In this document: positions 26,801 to 41,751 of the stretch, one piece after another | Position numbering within the stretch: position 1 is the first letter of the stretch | Layout of the letters: each line of letters starts with the position of its first letter | Assembly (NCBI GenBank): GCA_019054805.1 | Contig: JAHQIY010000018.1 | Coordinates: 186,001 to 250,000 of the forward strand | Direction: 5' to 3' | Length of the DNA stretch: 64,000 bases | Origin: Brachionus manjavacas | Lineage: Eukaryota > Rotifera > Eurotatoria > Ploima > Brachionidae | The notes under the pieces: model-generated | The model's database searches: none | Seen by the model: only the letters and a program-made list of their open reading frames with translations | Told to the model about the DNA's origin: nothing | Program-made: the position numbers and the translations under genes

Positions 26801-29800
26801 CTTTGGTCAATTTATTTACAACAAATATTTTGAATAGAAAAAAATTATTTTCAAAAAAAAATGCAATTCTGCTAACTCTACCATTGGCCGGTCCCAAGTC
26901 CGGATGAGAAAATGAGGAGGGGCGGTGATGATGCAGATGCCTAGCGGCCGGGGCAAGGAGGCTTGCAAGCAAGAGCTAATGACATGTCTGGCAGACCCTT
27001 AGTACTTAGTGAAAAAAGTTAAGTTTCTTTTTTTGGATATGCTTGTATCCATCTATAGATACGCTTGGTTTGTGGTTCCAAGCTAGTCTAAATAGTTGTC
27101 GAGTTCGCAGCCATTAAGTGCTCGGATGAGTGGCGCTGTTTATGATGAACGTCCCATAGTAACTTTGGCGGCAGATTGTTGAGTCGTAACCATACCGATG
27201 CCGGTCCCAAGTCCGGATGAAAAAATGGGAGGGAGACTAATCAGCACATAAATACCGAGTTTTGTCGATAGCCAAGATAAAGTTTAATTCGAAAAAATGT
27301 CTATTAGACTTACAGCAAAAAAAGATTAAGATAAACATTCTTTGGTCAATTTATTTACAACAAATATTTTGAATAGAAAAAAATTATTTTCAAAAAAATG
27401 CAATTCTGCTAACTCTACCATTGGCCGGTCCCAAGTCCGGATGAGAAAATGAGGAGGGGCGGTGATGATGCAGATGCCTAGCGGCCGGGGCAAGGAGGCT
27501 TGCAAGCAAGATCTAATGACATGTCTGGCAGACCCTTAGTACTTAGTGAAAAAAGTTAAGTATCTTTTTTTGGATATGCTTGTATCCATCTATAGATTCG
27601 CTTGGTTTGTGGTTCCAAGCTAGTCTAAATAGTTGTCGAGTTCGCAGCCATTAAGTGCTCGGATGAGTGGCGCTGTTTATGATGAACGTCCCATAGTAAC
27701 TTTGGCGGCAGATTGTTGAGTCGTAACCATACCGATGCCGGTCCCAAGTCCGGATGAAAAAATGGGAGGGAGACTAATCAGCACATAAATACCGAGTTTT
27801 GTCGATAGCCAAGATAAAGTTTATTTCGAAAAAAATGTCTATTAGACTTACAGCAAAAAAAGATTAAGATAAACATTCTTTGGTCAATTTATTTACAACA
27901 AATATTTTGAATAGAAAAAAATTATTTTCAAAAAAAAATGCAATTCTGCTAACTCTACCATTGGCCGGTCCCAAGTCCGGATGAGAAAATGAGGAGGGGC
28001 GGTGATGATGCAGATGCCTAGAGGCCGGGGCAAGGAGGCTTGCAAGCAAGAGCTAATGACATGTCTGGCAGACCCTTAGTACTTAGTGAAAAAAGTTAAG
28101 TATCTTTTTTGGATATGCTTGTATCCATCTATAGATACGCTTGGTTTGTGGTTCCAAGCTAGTCTAAATAGTTGTCGAGTTCGCAGCCATTAAGAATTGC
28201 TCGGATGAGTGGCGCTGTTTATGATGAACGTCCCATAGTAACTTTGGCGGCAGATTGTTGAGTCGTAACTATACCGATGCCGGTCCCAAGTCCGGATGAA
28301 AAAATGGGAGGGAGACTAATCAGCACATAAATACCGAGTTTTGTCGATAGCCAAGAAAAAGTTTATTTCGAAAAAAAAGTCTATTAGACTTACAGCAAAA
28401 AAGATTAAGATAAACATTCTTTGGTCAATTTATTTACAACAAATATTTTGAATAGAAAAAATTATTTTCAAAAAAAAATGCAATTCTGCTAACTCTACCA
28501 TTGGCCGGTCCCAAGTCCGGATGAGAAAATGAGGAGGGGCGGTGATGATGCAGATGCCTAGCGGCCGGGGCAAGGAGGCTTGCAAGCAAGAGCTAATGAC
28601 ATGTCTGGCAGACCCTTAGTACCTAGTGAAAAAAGTTAAGTATCTTTTTTTGGATATGCTTGTATCCATCTATAGATACGCTTGGTTTGTGGTTCCAAGC
28701 TAGTCTAAATAGTTGTCGAGTTCGCAGCCATTAAGTGCTCGGATGAGTGGCGCTGTTTATGATGAACGTCCCATAGTAACTTTGGCGGCAGATTGTTGAG
28801 TCGTAACCATACCGATGCCGGTCCCAAGTCCGGATGAAAAAATGGGAGGGAGACTAATCAGCACATAAATACCGAGTTTTGTCGATAGCCAAGAAAAAGT
28901 TTATTTCGAAAAAAAGTCTATTAGACTTACAGCAAAAAAAGATTAAGATAAACATTCTTTGGTCAATTTATTTACAACAAATATTTTGAATAGAAAAAAA
29001 TTATTTTCAAAAAAAAATGCGATACTGCTAACTCTACCATTGGCCGGTCCCAAGTCCGGATGAGAAAATGAGGAGGGGCGGTGATGATGCAGATGCCTAG
29101 CGGCCGGGGCAAGGAGGCTTGCAAGCAAGAGCTAATGACATGTCTGGCAGACCCTTAGTACTTAGTGAAAAAGTTAAGTATCTTTTTTTGGATATGCTTG
29201 TATCCATCTATAGATACGCTTGGTTTGTGGTTCCAAGCTAGTCTAAATAGTTGTCGAGTTCGCAGCCATTAAGTGCTCGGATGAGTGGCGCTGTTTATGA
29301 TGAACGTCCCATAGTAACTTTGGCGGCAGATTGTTGAGTCGTAACCATACCGATGCCGGTCCCAAGTCCGGATGAAAAAATGGGAGGAGACTAATCAGCA
29401 CATAAATACCGAGTTTTGTCGATAGCCAAGATAAAGTTTATTTCGAAAAAAAAAAAGTCTATTAGACTTACAGCAAAAAAAGATTAAGATAAACATACGT
29501 TGGTCAATTTATTTACAGCAAATATTTTGAATAGAAAAAATTATTTTCAAAAAAAAATGCAATACTGCTAACTCTACCATTGGCCGGTCCCAAGTCCGGA
29601 TGAGAAAATGAGATGGGGCGGTGATGATGCAGATGCCTAGCGGCCGGGGCAAGGAGGCTTGCAAGCAAGAGCTAATGACATGTCTGGCAGACCCTTAGTA
29701 CTTAGTGAAAAAAGTTAAGTATCTTTTTTTGGATATGCTTGTATCCATCTATAGATACGCTTGGTTTGTGGTTCCAAGCTAGTCTAAATAGTTGTCGAGT

Positions 29801-32800
29801 TCGCAGCCATTAAGTGCTCGGATGAGTGGCGCTGTTTATGATGAACGTCCCACAGTAACTTTGGCGGCAGATTGTTGAGTCGTAACCATACCGATGCCGG
29901 TCCCAAGTCCGGATGAAAAAATGGGAGGAGACTAATCAGCACACAAATACCGAGTTTTGTCGATAGCCAAGATAAAGTTTATTTCGAAAAAAAGTCCATT
30001 AGACTTACAGCAAAAAAGGATTAAGATAAACATTCTTTGGTCAATTTATTTACAACAAATATTTTGAATAGAAAAAAATTATTTTCAAAAAAATGCAATT
30101 CTGCTTACTCTACCATTGGCCGGTCCCAAGTCCGGATGAGAAAATGAGGAGGGGCGGTGATGATGCAGATGCCTAGCGGCCGGGGCAAGGAGGCTTGCAA
30201 GCAAGAGCTAATGACATGTCTGGCAGACCCTTAGTACTTAGTGAAAAAAGTTAAGTATCTATTTTTGGATATGCTTGTATCCATCTATAGATACGCTTGG
30301 TTTGTGGTTCCAAGCTAGTCTAAATAGTTGTCGAGTTCGCAGCCATTAAGTGCTCGGATGAGTGGCGCTGTTTATGATGAACGTCCCATAGTAACTTTGG
30401 CGGCAGATTGTTGAGTCGTTACCATACCGATGCCGGTCCCAAGGCCGGATGAAAAAATGGGAGGGAGACTAATCAGCACATAAATACCGAGTTTTGTCGA
30501 TAGCCAAGAAAAAGTTTATTTCGAAAAAAAAAGTCTATTAGACTTACAGCAAAAAAAGATTAAGATAAACATTCTTTGGTCAATTTATTTACAACAAATA
30601 TTTTGAATAGAAAAAAATTATTTTCAAAAAAAAATGCAATACTGCTAACTCTACCATTGGCCGGTCCCAAGTCCGGATGAGAAAATGAGGAGGGGCGGTG
30701 ATGATGCAGATGCCTAGCGGCCGGGGCAAGGAGGCTTGCAAGCAAGAGCTAATGACATGTCTGGCAGACCCTTAGTACTTAGTGAAAAAGTTAAGTATCT
30801 TTTTTTGGATATGCTTGTATCCATCTATAGATACGCTTGGTTTGTGGTTCCAAGCTAGTCTAAATAGTTGTCGAGTTCGCAGCCATTAAGTGCTCGGATG
30901 AGTGGCGCTGTTTATGATGAACGTCCCATAGTAACTTTGGCGGCAGATTGTTGAGTCGTAACCATACCGATGCCGGTCCCAAGTCCGGATGTAAAAATGG
31001 GAGGGAGACTAATCAGCACATAAATACCGAGTTTTGTCGATAGCCAAGATAAAGTTTATTTCGAAAAAAAAAAGTCTATTAGACTTACAGCAAAAAAAGA
31101 TTAAGATAAACATTCTTTGGTCAATTTATTTACAGCAAATATTTTGAATAGAAAAAAATTATTTTCAAAAAAATGCAATACTGCTAACTCTACCATTGGC
31201 CGGTCCCAAGTCCGGATGAGAAAATGAGATGGGGCGGTGATGATGCAGATGCCTAGCGGCCGGGGCAAGGAGGCTTGCAAGCAAGAGCTAATGACATGTC
31301 TGGCAGACCCTTAGTACTTAGTGAAAAAAGTTAAGTATCTATTTTTGGATATGCTTGTATCCATCTATAGATACGCTTGGTTTGTGGTTCCAAGCTAGTC
31401 TAAATAGTTGTCGAGTTCGCAGCCATTAAGTGCTCGGATGAGTGGCGCTGTTTATGATGAACGTCCCACAGTAACTTTGGCGGCAGATTGTTGAGTCGTA
31501 ACCATACCGATGCCGGTCCCAAGTCCGGATGAAAAAATGGGAGGGAGACTAATCAGCACACAAATACCGAGTTTTGTCGATAGCCAAGATAAAGTTTATT
31601 TCCGAAAAAAAAAAAGTCTATTAGACTTACAGCAAAAAAGATTAAGATAAACATTCTTTGGTCAATTTATTTACAACAAATATTTTGAATAGAAAAAAAT
31701 TATTTTCAAAAAAAAATGCAATTCTGCTTACTCTACCATTGGCCGGTCCCAAGTCCGGATGAGAAAATGAGGAGGGGCGGTGATGATGCAGATGCCTAGC
31801 GGCCGGGGCAAGGAGGCTTGCAAGCAAGAGCTAATGACATGTCTGGCAGACCCTTAGTACTTAGTGAAAAAGTTAAGTATCTATTTTTGGATATGCTTGT
31901 ATCCATCTATAGATACGCTTGGTTTGTGGTTCCAAGCTAGTCTAAATAGTTGTCGAGTTCGCAGCCATTAAGTGCTCGGATGAGTGGCGCTGTTTATGAT
32001 GAACGTCCCATAGTAACTTTGGCGGCAGATTGTTGAGTCGTAACCATACCGATGCCGGTCCCAAGTCCGGATGAAAAAATGGGAGGGAGACTAATCAGCA
32101 CATAAATACCGAGTTTTGTCGATAGCCAAGATAAAGTTTATTTCGAAAAAAGTCTATTAGACTTACAGCAAAAAAAGATTAAGATAAACATTCTTTGGTC
32201 AATTTATTTACAACAAATATTTTGAATAGAAAAAAATTATTTTCAAAAAAAAATGCAATACTGCTAACTCTACCATTGGCCGGTCCCAAGTCCGGATGAG
32301 AAAATGAGGAGGGGCGGTGATGATGCAGATGCCTAGCGGCCGGGGCAAGGAGGCTTGCAAGCAAGAGCTAATGACATGTCTGGCAGACCCTTAGTACTTA
32401 GTGAAAAAAGTTAAGTATCTTTTTTGGATATGCTTGTATCCATCTATAGATACGCTTGGTTTGTGGTTCCAAGCTAGTCTAAATAGTTGTCGAGTTCGCA
32501 GCCATTAAGTGCTCGGATGAGTGGCGCTGTTTATGATGAACGTCCCATAGTAACTTTGGCGGCAGATTGTTGAGTCGTAACCATACCGATGCCGGTCCCA
32601 AGTCCGGATGAAAAAATGGGAGGAGACTAATCAGCACATAAATACCGAGTTTTGTCGATAGCCAAGATAAAGTTTATTTAGAAAAAAAAGTCTATTAGAC
32701 TTACAGCAAAAAAGGATTAAGATAAACATTCTTTGGTCAATTTATTTACAACAAATATTTTGAATAGAAAAAAATTATTTTCAAAAAAAAATGCAATTCT

Positions 32801-35699
32801 GCTAACTCTACCATTGGCCGGTCCCAAGTCCGGATGAGAAAATGAGGAGGGGCGGTGATGATGCAGATGCCTAGCGGCCGGGGCAAGGAGGCTTGCAAGC
32901 AAGAGCTAATGACATGTCTGGCAGACCCTTAGTACTTAGTGAAAAAAGTTAAGTATCTTTTTTTGGATATGCTTGTATCCATCTATAGATACGCTTGGTT
33001 TGTGGTTCCAAGCTAGTCTAAATAGTTGTCGAGTTCGCAGCCATTAAGTGCTCGGATGAGTGGCGCTGTTTATGATGAACGTCCCATAGTAACTTTGGCG
33101 GCAGATTGTTGAGTCGTAACCATACCGATGCCGGTCCCAAGTCCGGATGAAAAAATGGGAGGGAGACTAATCAGCACATAAATACCGAGTTTTGTCGATA
33201 GCCAAGATAAAGTTTATTTCGAAAAAAATGTCTATTAGACTTACAGCAAAAAAAGATTAAGATAAACATTCTTTGGTCAATTTATTTACAACAAATATTT
33301 TGAATAGAAAAAAATTATTTTCAAAAAAAATTGCAATTCTGCTAACTCTACCATTGGCCGGTCCCAAGTCCGGATGAGAAAATGAGGAGGGGCGGTGATG
33401 ATGCAGATGCCTAGCGGCCGGGGCAAGGAGGCTTGCAAGCAAGATCTAATGACATGTCTGGCAGACCCTTAGTACTTAGTGAAAAAGTTAAGTATCTTTT
33501 TTTGGATATGCTTGTATCCATCTATAGATTCGCTTGGTTTGTGGTTCCAAGCTAGTCTAAATAGTTGTCGAGTTCGCAGCCATTAAGTGCTCGGATGAGT
33601 GGCGCTGTTTATGATGAACGTCCCATAGTAACTTTGGCGGCAGATTGTTGAGTCGTAACCATACCGATGCCGGTCCCAAGTCCGGATGAAAAAATGGGAG
33701 GGAGACTAATCAGCACATAAATACCGAGTTTTGTCGATAGCCAAGATAAAGTTTATTTCGAAAAAATGTCTATTAGACTTACAGCAAAAAAAGATTAAGA
33801 TAAACATTCTTTGGTCAATTTATTTACAACAAATATTTTGAATAGAAAAAAATTATTTTCAAAAAAATGCAATTCTGCTAACTCTACCATTGGCCGGTCC
33901 CAAGTCCGGATGAGAAAATGAGGAGGGGCGGTGATGATGCAGATGCCTAGCGGCCGGGGCATGGAGGCTTGCAAGCAAGATCTAATGACATGTCTGGCAG
34001 ACCCTTAGTACTTAGTGAAAAAAGTTAAGTATCTTTTTTTGGATATGCTTGTATCCATCTATAGATTCGCTTGGTTTGTGGTTCCAAGCTAGTCTAAATA
34101 GTTGTCGAGTTCGCAGCCATTAAGTGCTCGGATGAGTGGCGCTGTTTATGATGAACGTCCCATAGTAACTTTGGCGGCAGATTGTTGAGTCGTAACCATA
34201 CCGATGCCGGTCCCAAGTCCGGATGAAAAAATGGGAGGGAGACTAATCAGCACATAAATACCGAGTTTTGTCGATAGCCAAGATAAAGTTTATTTCGAAA
34301 AAAAAGTCTATTAGACTTACAGCAAAAAAAGATTAAGATAAACATTCTTTGGTCAATTTATTTACAACAAATATTTTGAATAGAAAAAAATTATTTTCAA
34401 AAAAAAAATGCAATTCTGCTAACTCTACCATTGGCCGGTCCCAAGTCCGGATGAGAAAATGAGGAGGGGCGGTGATGATGCAGATGCCTAGAGGCCGGGG
34501 CATGGAGGCTTGCAAGCAAGAGCTAATGACATGTCTGGCAGACCCTTAGTACTTAGTGAAAAAAGTTAAGTATCTCTTTTGGATATGCTTGTATCCATCT
34601 ATAGATACGCTTGGTTTGTGGTTCCAAGCTAGTCTAAATAGTTGTCGAGTTCGCAGCCATTAAGTGCTCGGATGAGTGGCGCTGTTTATGATGAACGTCC
34701 CATAGTAACTTTGGCGGCAGATTGTTGAGTCGTAACTATACCGATGCCGGTCCCAAGTCCGGATGAAAAATGGGAGGAGACTAATCAGCACATAAATACC
34801 GAGTTTTGTCGATAGCCAAGAAAAAGTTTATTTCGAAAAAAAAAGTCTATTAGACTTACAGCAAAAAAAGATTAAGATAAACATTCTTTGGTCAATTTAT
34901 TTACAACAAATATTTTGAATAGAAAAAAATTATTTTCAAAAAAAAATGCAATTCTGCTAACTCTACCATTGGCCGGTCCCAAGTCCGGATGAGAAAATGA
35001 GGAGGGGCGGTGATGATGCAGATGCCTAGCGGCCGGGGCAAGGAGGCTTGCAAGCAAGAGCTAATGACATGTCTGGCAGACCCTTAGTACTTAGTGAAAA
35101 AAGTTAAGTATCTTTTTTGGATATGCTTGTATCCATCTATAGATACGCTTGGTTTGTGGTTCCAAGCTAGTCTAAATAGTTGTCGAGTTCGCAGCCATTA
35201 AGTGCTCGGATGAGTGGCGCTGTTTATGATGAACGTCCCATAGTAACTTTGGCGGCAGATTGTTGAGTCGTAACTATACCGATGCCGGTCCCAAGTCCGG
35301 ATGAAAAAATGGGAGGGAGACTAATCAGCACATAAATACCGAGTTTTGTCGATAGCCAAGAAAAAGTTTATTTCGAAAAAAGTCTATTAGACTTACAGCA
35401 AAAAAAGATTAAGATAAACATTCTTTGGTCAATTTATTTACAACAAATATTTTGAATAGAAAAAAATTATTTTCAAAAAAAAAATGCAATAATGCTAACT
35501 CTACCATTGGCCGGTCCCAAGTCCGGATGAGAAAATGAGGAGGGGCGGTGATGATGCAGATGCCTAGAGGCCGGGGCAAGGAGGCTTGCAAGCAAGAGCT
35601 AATGACATGTCTGGCAGACCCTTAGTACTTAGTGAAAAAGTTAAGTATCTTTTTTGGATATGCTTGTATCCATCTATAGATACGCTTGGTTTGTGGTTC

Positions 35700-38600
35700 C
35701 AAGCTAGTCTAAATAGTTGTCGAGTTCGCGGCCATTAAGTGCTCGGATGAGTGGCGCTGTTTATGATGAACGTCCCATTGTAACTTTGGCGGCAGATTGT
35801 CGAGTCGTAACCATACCTTTGCCGGTCCCAAGTCCGGATGAAAAAATGGGAGGGAGACTAATCAGCACATAAATACCGAGTTTTGTCGATAGCCAAGAAA
35901 AAGTTTATTTCGATAAAAAGAGTCTATTAGACTTACAGCAAAAAAAGATTAAGATAAACATTCTTTGGTCAATTTATTTACAACAAATATTTTGAATAGA
36001 AAAAATTATTTTCAAAAAAAAAAATGCAATACTGCTAACTCTACCATTGGCCGGTCCCAAGTCCGGATGAGAAAATGAGGAGGGGCGGTGATGATGCAGA
36101 TGCCTAGAGGCCGGGGCAAGGAGGCTTGCAAGCAAGAGCTAATGACATGTCTGGCAGACCCTTAGTACTTAGTGAAAATAGTTAAGTATCTTTTTTTGGA
36201 TATGCTTGTATCCATCTATAGATACGCTTGGTTTGTGGTTCCAAGCTAGTCTAAATAGTTGTCGAGTTCGCAGCCATTAAGTGCTCGGATGAGTGGCGCT
36301 GTTTATGACTAACGTCCCATAGTAACTTTGGCGGCAGATTGTTGAGTCGTAACCATACCTTTGCCGGTCCCAAGTCCGGATGAAAAAATGGGAGGGAGAC
36401 TAATCAGCACATAAATACCGAGTCTTGTCGATAGCCAAGAAAAAGTTTATTTCGATAAAAAGAGTCTATTAGACTTACAGCAAAAAAAGATTAAGATAAA
36501 CATTCTTTGGTCAATTTATTTACAACAAATATTTTGAATAGAAAAAAATTATTTTCAAAAAAAAATGCAATTCTGCTAACTCTACCATTGGCCGGTCCCA
36601 AGTCCGGATGAGAAAATGAGGAGGGGCGGTGATGATGCAGATGCCTAGCGGCCGTGGCATGGAGGCTAGCAAGCAAGATCTAATGACATGTCTGGCAGAC
36701 CCTTAGTACTTAGTGAAAAAAGTTAAGTATCTTTTTTTGGATATGCTTGTATCCATCTATAGATTCGCTTGGTTTGTGGTTCCAAGCTAGTCTAAATAGT
36801 TGTCGAGTTCGCAGCCATTAAGTGCTCGGATGAGTGGCGCTGTTTATGATGAACGTCCCATAGTAACTTTGGCGGCAGATTGTTGAGTCGTAACCATACC
36901 GATGCCGGTCCCAAGTCCGGATGAAAAAATGGGAGGGAGACTAATCAGCACATAAATACCGAGTTTTGTCGATAGCCAAGATAAAGTTTATTTCGAAAAA
37001 AGTCTATTAGACTTACACCAAAAAAAGATTAAGATAAACATTCTTTGGTCAATTTATTTACAACAAATATTTTGAATAGAAAAATTATTTTCAAAAAAAA
37101 TGCAATTCTGCTAACTCTACCATTGGCCGGTCCCAAGTCCGGATGAGAAAATGAGGAGGGGCGGTGATGATGCAGATGCCTAGAGGCCGGGGCATGGAGG
37201 CTTGCAAGCAAGAGCTAATGACATGTCTGGCAGACCCTTAGTACTTAGTGAAAAAAGTTAAGTATCTTTTTTTGGATATGCTTGTATCCATCTATAGATA
37301 CGCTTGGTTTGTGGTTCCAAGCTAGTCTAAATAGTTGTCGAGTTCGCAGCCATTAAGTGCTCGGATGAGTGGCGCTGTTTATGATGAACGTCCCATAGTA
37401 ACTTTGGCGGCAGATTGTTGAGTCGTAACTATACCGATGCCGGTCCCAAGTCCGGATGAAAAAATGGGAGGGAGACTAATCAGCACATAAATACCGAGTT
37501 TTGTCGATAGCCAAGAAAAAGTTTATTTCGAAAAAAAAAGTCTATTAGACTTACAGCAAAAAAAGATTAAGATAAACATTCTTTGGTCAATTTATTTACA
37601 ACAAATATTTTGAATAGAAAAAATTTATTTTCAAAAAAAAATGCAATAATGCTAACTCTACCATTGGCCGGTCCCAAGTCCGGATGAGAAAATGAGGAGG
37701 GGCGGTGATGATGCAGATGCCTAGAGGCCGGGGCAAGGAGGCTTGCAAGCAAGAGCTAATGACATGTCTGGCAGACCCTTAGTACTTAGTGAAAAAAGTT
37801 AAGTATCTTTTTTTGGATATGCTTGTATCCATCTATAGATACGCTTGGTTTGTGGTTCCAAGCTAGTCTAAATAGTTGTCGAGTTCGCGGCCATTAAGTG
37901 CTCGGATGAGTGGCGCTGTTTATGATGAACGTCCCATTGTAACTTTGGCGGCAGATTGTCGAGTCGTAACCATACCTTTGCCGGTCCCAAGTCCGGATGA
38001 AAAAATGGGAGGGAGACTAATCAGCACATAAATACCGAGTTTTGTCGATAGCCAAGAAAAAGTTTATTTCGATAAAAAGAGTCTATTAGACTTACAGCAA
38101 AAAAAGATTAAGATAAACATTCTTTGGTCAATTTATTTACAACAAATATTTTGAATAGAAAAAAATTATTTTCAAAAAAAAAATGCAATACTGCTAACTC
38201 TACCATTGGCCGGTCCCCAGTCCGGATGAGAAAATGAGGAGGGGCGGTGATGATGCAGATGCCTAGAGGCCGGGGCAAGGAGGCTTGCAAGCAAGAGCTA
38301 ATGACATGTCTGGCAGACCCTTAGTACTTAGTGAAAAAGTTAAGTATCTTTTTTGGATATGCTTGTATCCATCTATAGATACGCTTGGTTTGTGGTTCCA
38401 AGCTAGTCTAAATAGTTGTCGAGTTCGCAGCCATTAAGTGCTCGGATGAGTGGCGCTGTTTATGACTAACGTCCCATAGTAACTTTGGCGGCAGATTGTT
38501 GAGTCGTAACCATACCTTTGCCGGTCCCAAGTCCGGATGAAAAAATGGGAGGGAGACTAATCAGCACATAAATACCGAGTCTTGTCGATAGCCAAGAAAA

Positions 38601-41100
38601 AGTTTATTTCGATAAAAAGAGTCTATTAGACTTACAGCAAAAAAAGATTAAGATAAACATTCTTTGGTCAATTTATTTACAACAAATATTTTGAATAGAA
38701 AAAATTATTTTCAAAAAAATGCAATACCGCTAACTCTACCATTGGCCGGTCCCAAGTCCGGATGAGAAAATGAGGAGGGGCGGTGATGATGCAGATGCCT
38801 AGCGGCCGGGGCAAGGAGGCTTGCAAGCAAGAGCTAATGACATGTCTGGCAGACCCTTAGTACTTAGTGAAAAAGTTAAGTATCTTTTTTTGGATATGCT
38901 TGTATCCATCTATAGATACGCTTGGTTTGTGGTTCCAAGCTAGTCTAAATAGTTGTCGAGTTCGCGGCCATTAAGTGCTCGGATGAGTGGCGCTGTTTAT
39001 GACTAACGTCCCATAGTAACTTTGGCGGCAGATTGTTGAGTCGTAACCATACCGATGCCGGTCCCAAGTCCGGATGAAAAAATGGGAGGGAGACTAATCA
39101 GCACATAAATACCGAGTTTTGTCGATAGCCAAGAAAAAGTTTATTTCGAAAAAAAAAGTCTATTAGACTTACAGCAAAAAAAGATTAAGATAAAAATTCT
39201 TTGGTCAATTTATTTACAACAAATATTTTGAATAGAAAAAAATTATTTTCAAAAAAAAATGCAATACTGCTAACTCTACCATTGGCCGGTCCCAAGTCCG
39301 GATGAGAAAATGAGGAGGGGCGGTGATGATGCAGATGCCTAGCGGCCGGGGCAAGGAGGCTTGCAAGCAAGAGCTAATGACATGTCTGGCAGACCCTTAG
39401 TACTTAGTGAAAAAGTTAAGTATCTTTTTTTGGATATGCTTGTATCCATCTATAGATACGCTTGGTTTGTGGTTCCAAGCTAGTCTAAATAGTTGTCGAG
39501 TTCGCGGCCATTAAGTGCTCGGATGAGTGGCGCTGTTTATGACTAACGTCCCATAGTAACTTTGGCGGCAGATTGTTGAGTCGTAACCATACCGATGCCG
39601 GTCCCAAGTCCGGATGAAAAAATGGGAGGGAGACTAATCAGCACATAAATACCGAGTTTTGTCGATAGCCAAGAAAAAGTTTATTTCGAAAAAAGTCTAT
39701 TAGACTTACAGCAAAAAAGATTAAGATAAAAATTCTTTGGTCAATTTATTTACAACAAATATTTTGAATAGAAAAAAATTATTTTCAAAAAAAAAATGCA
39801 ATACTGCTAACTCTACCATTGGCCGGTCCCAAGTCCGGATGAGAAAATGAGGAGGGGCGGTGATGATGCAGATGCCTAGCGGCCGGGGCAAGGAGGCTTG
39901 CAAGCAAGAGCTAATGACATGTCTGGCAGACCCTTAGTACTTAGTGAAAAAGTTAAGTATCTTTTTGGATATGCTTGTATCCATCTATAGATACGCTTGG
40001 TTTGTGGTTCCAAGCTAGTCTAAATAGTTGTCGAGTTCGCGGCCATTAAGTGCTCGGATGAGTGGCGCTGTTTATGATGAACGTCCCATTGTAACTTTGG
40101 CGGCAGATTGTCGAGTCGTAACCATACCTTTGCCGGTCCCAAGTCCGGATGAAAAAATGGGAGGGAGACTAATCAGCACATAAATACCGAGTTTTGTCGA
40201 TAGCCAAGAAAAAGTTTATTTCGATAAAAAGAGTCTATTAGACTTACAGCAAAAAAAGATTAAGATAAACATTCTTTGGTCAATTTATTTACAACAAATA
40301 TTTTGAATAGAAAAAATTATTTTCAAAAAAAATGCAATACTGCTAACTCTACCATTGGCCGGTCCCAAGTCCGGATGAGAAAATGAGGAGGGGCGGTGAT
40401 GATGCAGATGCCTAGAGGCCGGGGCAAGGAGGCTTGCAAGCAAGAGCTAATGACATGTCTGGCAGACCCTTAGTACTTAGTGAAAAAGTTAAGTATCTTT
40501 TTTGGATATGCTTGTATCCATCTATAGATACGCTTGGTTTGTGGTTCCAAGCTAGTCTAAATAGTTGTCGAGTTCGCAGCCATTAAGTGCTCGGATGAGT
40601 GGCGCTGTTTATGACTAACGTCCCATAGTAACTTTGGCGGCAGATTGTTGAGTCGTAACCATACCTTTGCCGGTCCCAAGTCCGGATGAAAAAATGGGAG
40701 GGAGACTAATCAGCACATAAATACCGAGTCTTGTCGATAGCCAAGAAAAAGTTTATTTCGATAAAAAGAGTCTATTAGACTTACAGCAAAAAAAGATTAA
40801 GATAAACATTCTTTGGTCAATTTATTTACAACAAATATTTTGAATAGAAAAAATTATTTTCAAAAAAATGCAATACCGCTAACTCTACCATTGGCCGGTC
40901 CCAAGTCCGGATGAGAAAATGAGGAGGGGCGGTGATGATGCAGATGCCTAGCGGCCGGGGCAAGGAGGCTTGCAAGCAAGAGCTAATGACATGTCTGGCA
41001 GACCCTTAGTACTTAGTGAAAAAAGTTAAGTATCTTTTTTTGGATATGCTTGTATCCATCTATAGATACGCTTGGTTTGTGGTTCCAAGCTAGTCTAAAT
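35700..41100. repeat. Higher-order repeat block, about 2.15-kb period
   Basis: A distinctive pair of neighbouring units recurs three times. One unit has 'gcggccattaag', 'cccattgtaac', 'gattgtcgag' and 'catacctttgcc'. The next has 'tgactaacg', 'catacctttgcc' and 'gagtcttgtcg'. The 'gagtcttg' marker sits at about 36421, 38578 and 40728, spacings of about 2157 and 2150 bp, that is four units. The intervening units differ between copies, so the block was amplified as a group and then partly overwritten. Confidence 0.8.
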
Positions 41101-41751
41101 AGTTGTCGAGTTCGCAGCCATTAAGTGCTCGGATGAGTGGCGCTTTTTATGACTAACGTCCCATAGGAACTTTGGCTGCAGATTGTTGAGTCGTAACCAT
41201 ACCGATGCCGGTCCCAAGTCCGGATGAAAAAATGGGAGGGAGACTAATCAGCACATAAATACCGATTTTTGTCGATAGCCAAGAAAAAATTTTTTTGAAA
41301 AAAAAAGTCTATTAGACTTACAGCAAAAAAAGATTAAGATAAACATTTTTTGGTCAATTTATTTACAACAAATATTTTGAATGGAAAAAAATTATTTTCA
41401 AAAAAAAATGCAATACTGCTAACTCTACCATTGGCCGGTCCCAAGTCAGGATGAGAAAATGAGGAGGGGCGGTGATAATGCAGATGCCTAGCGGCCGGGG
41501 CAAGGAGGCTTGCAAGCAAGAGCTAATGACATGTCTGGCAGACCCTTAGTACCTAGTGAAAAAAGTTAAGTATCTTTTTTTGGATATGCTTGTATCCATC
41601 TATAGATACGCTTGGTTTGTGGTTCCAAGCTAGTCTAAATAGTTGTCGAGTTCGCAGCCATTAAGTGCTCGGATGAGTGGCGCTGTTTATGATGAACGTC
41701 CCATTGTAACTTTGGCGGCAGATTGTTGAGTCGTAACCATACCGATGCCGG

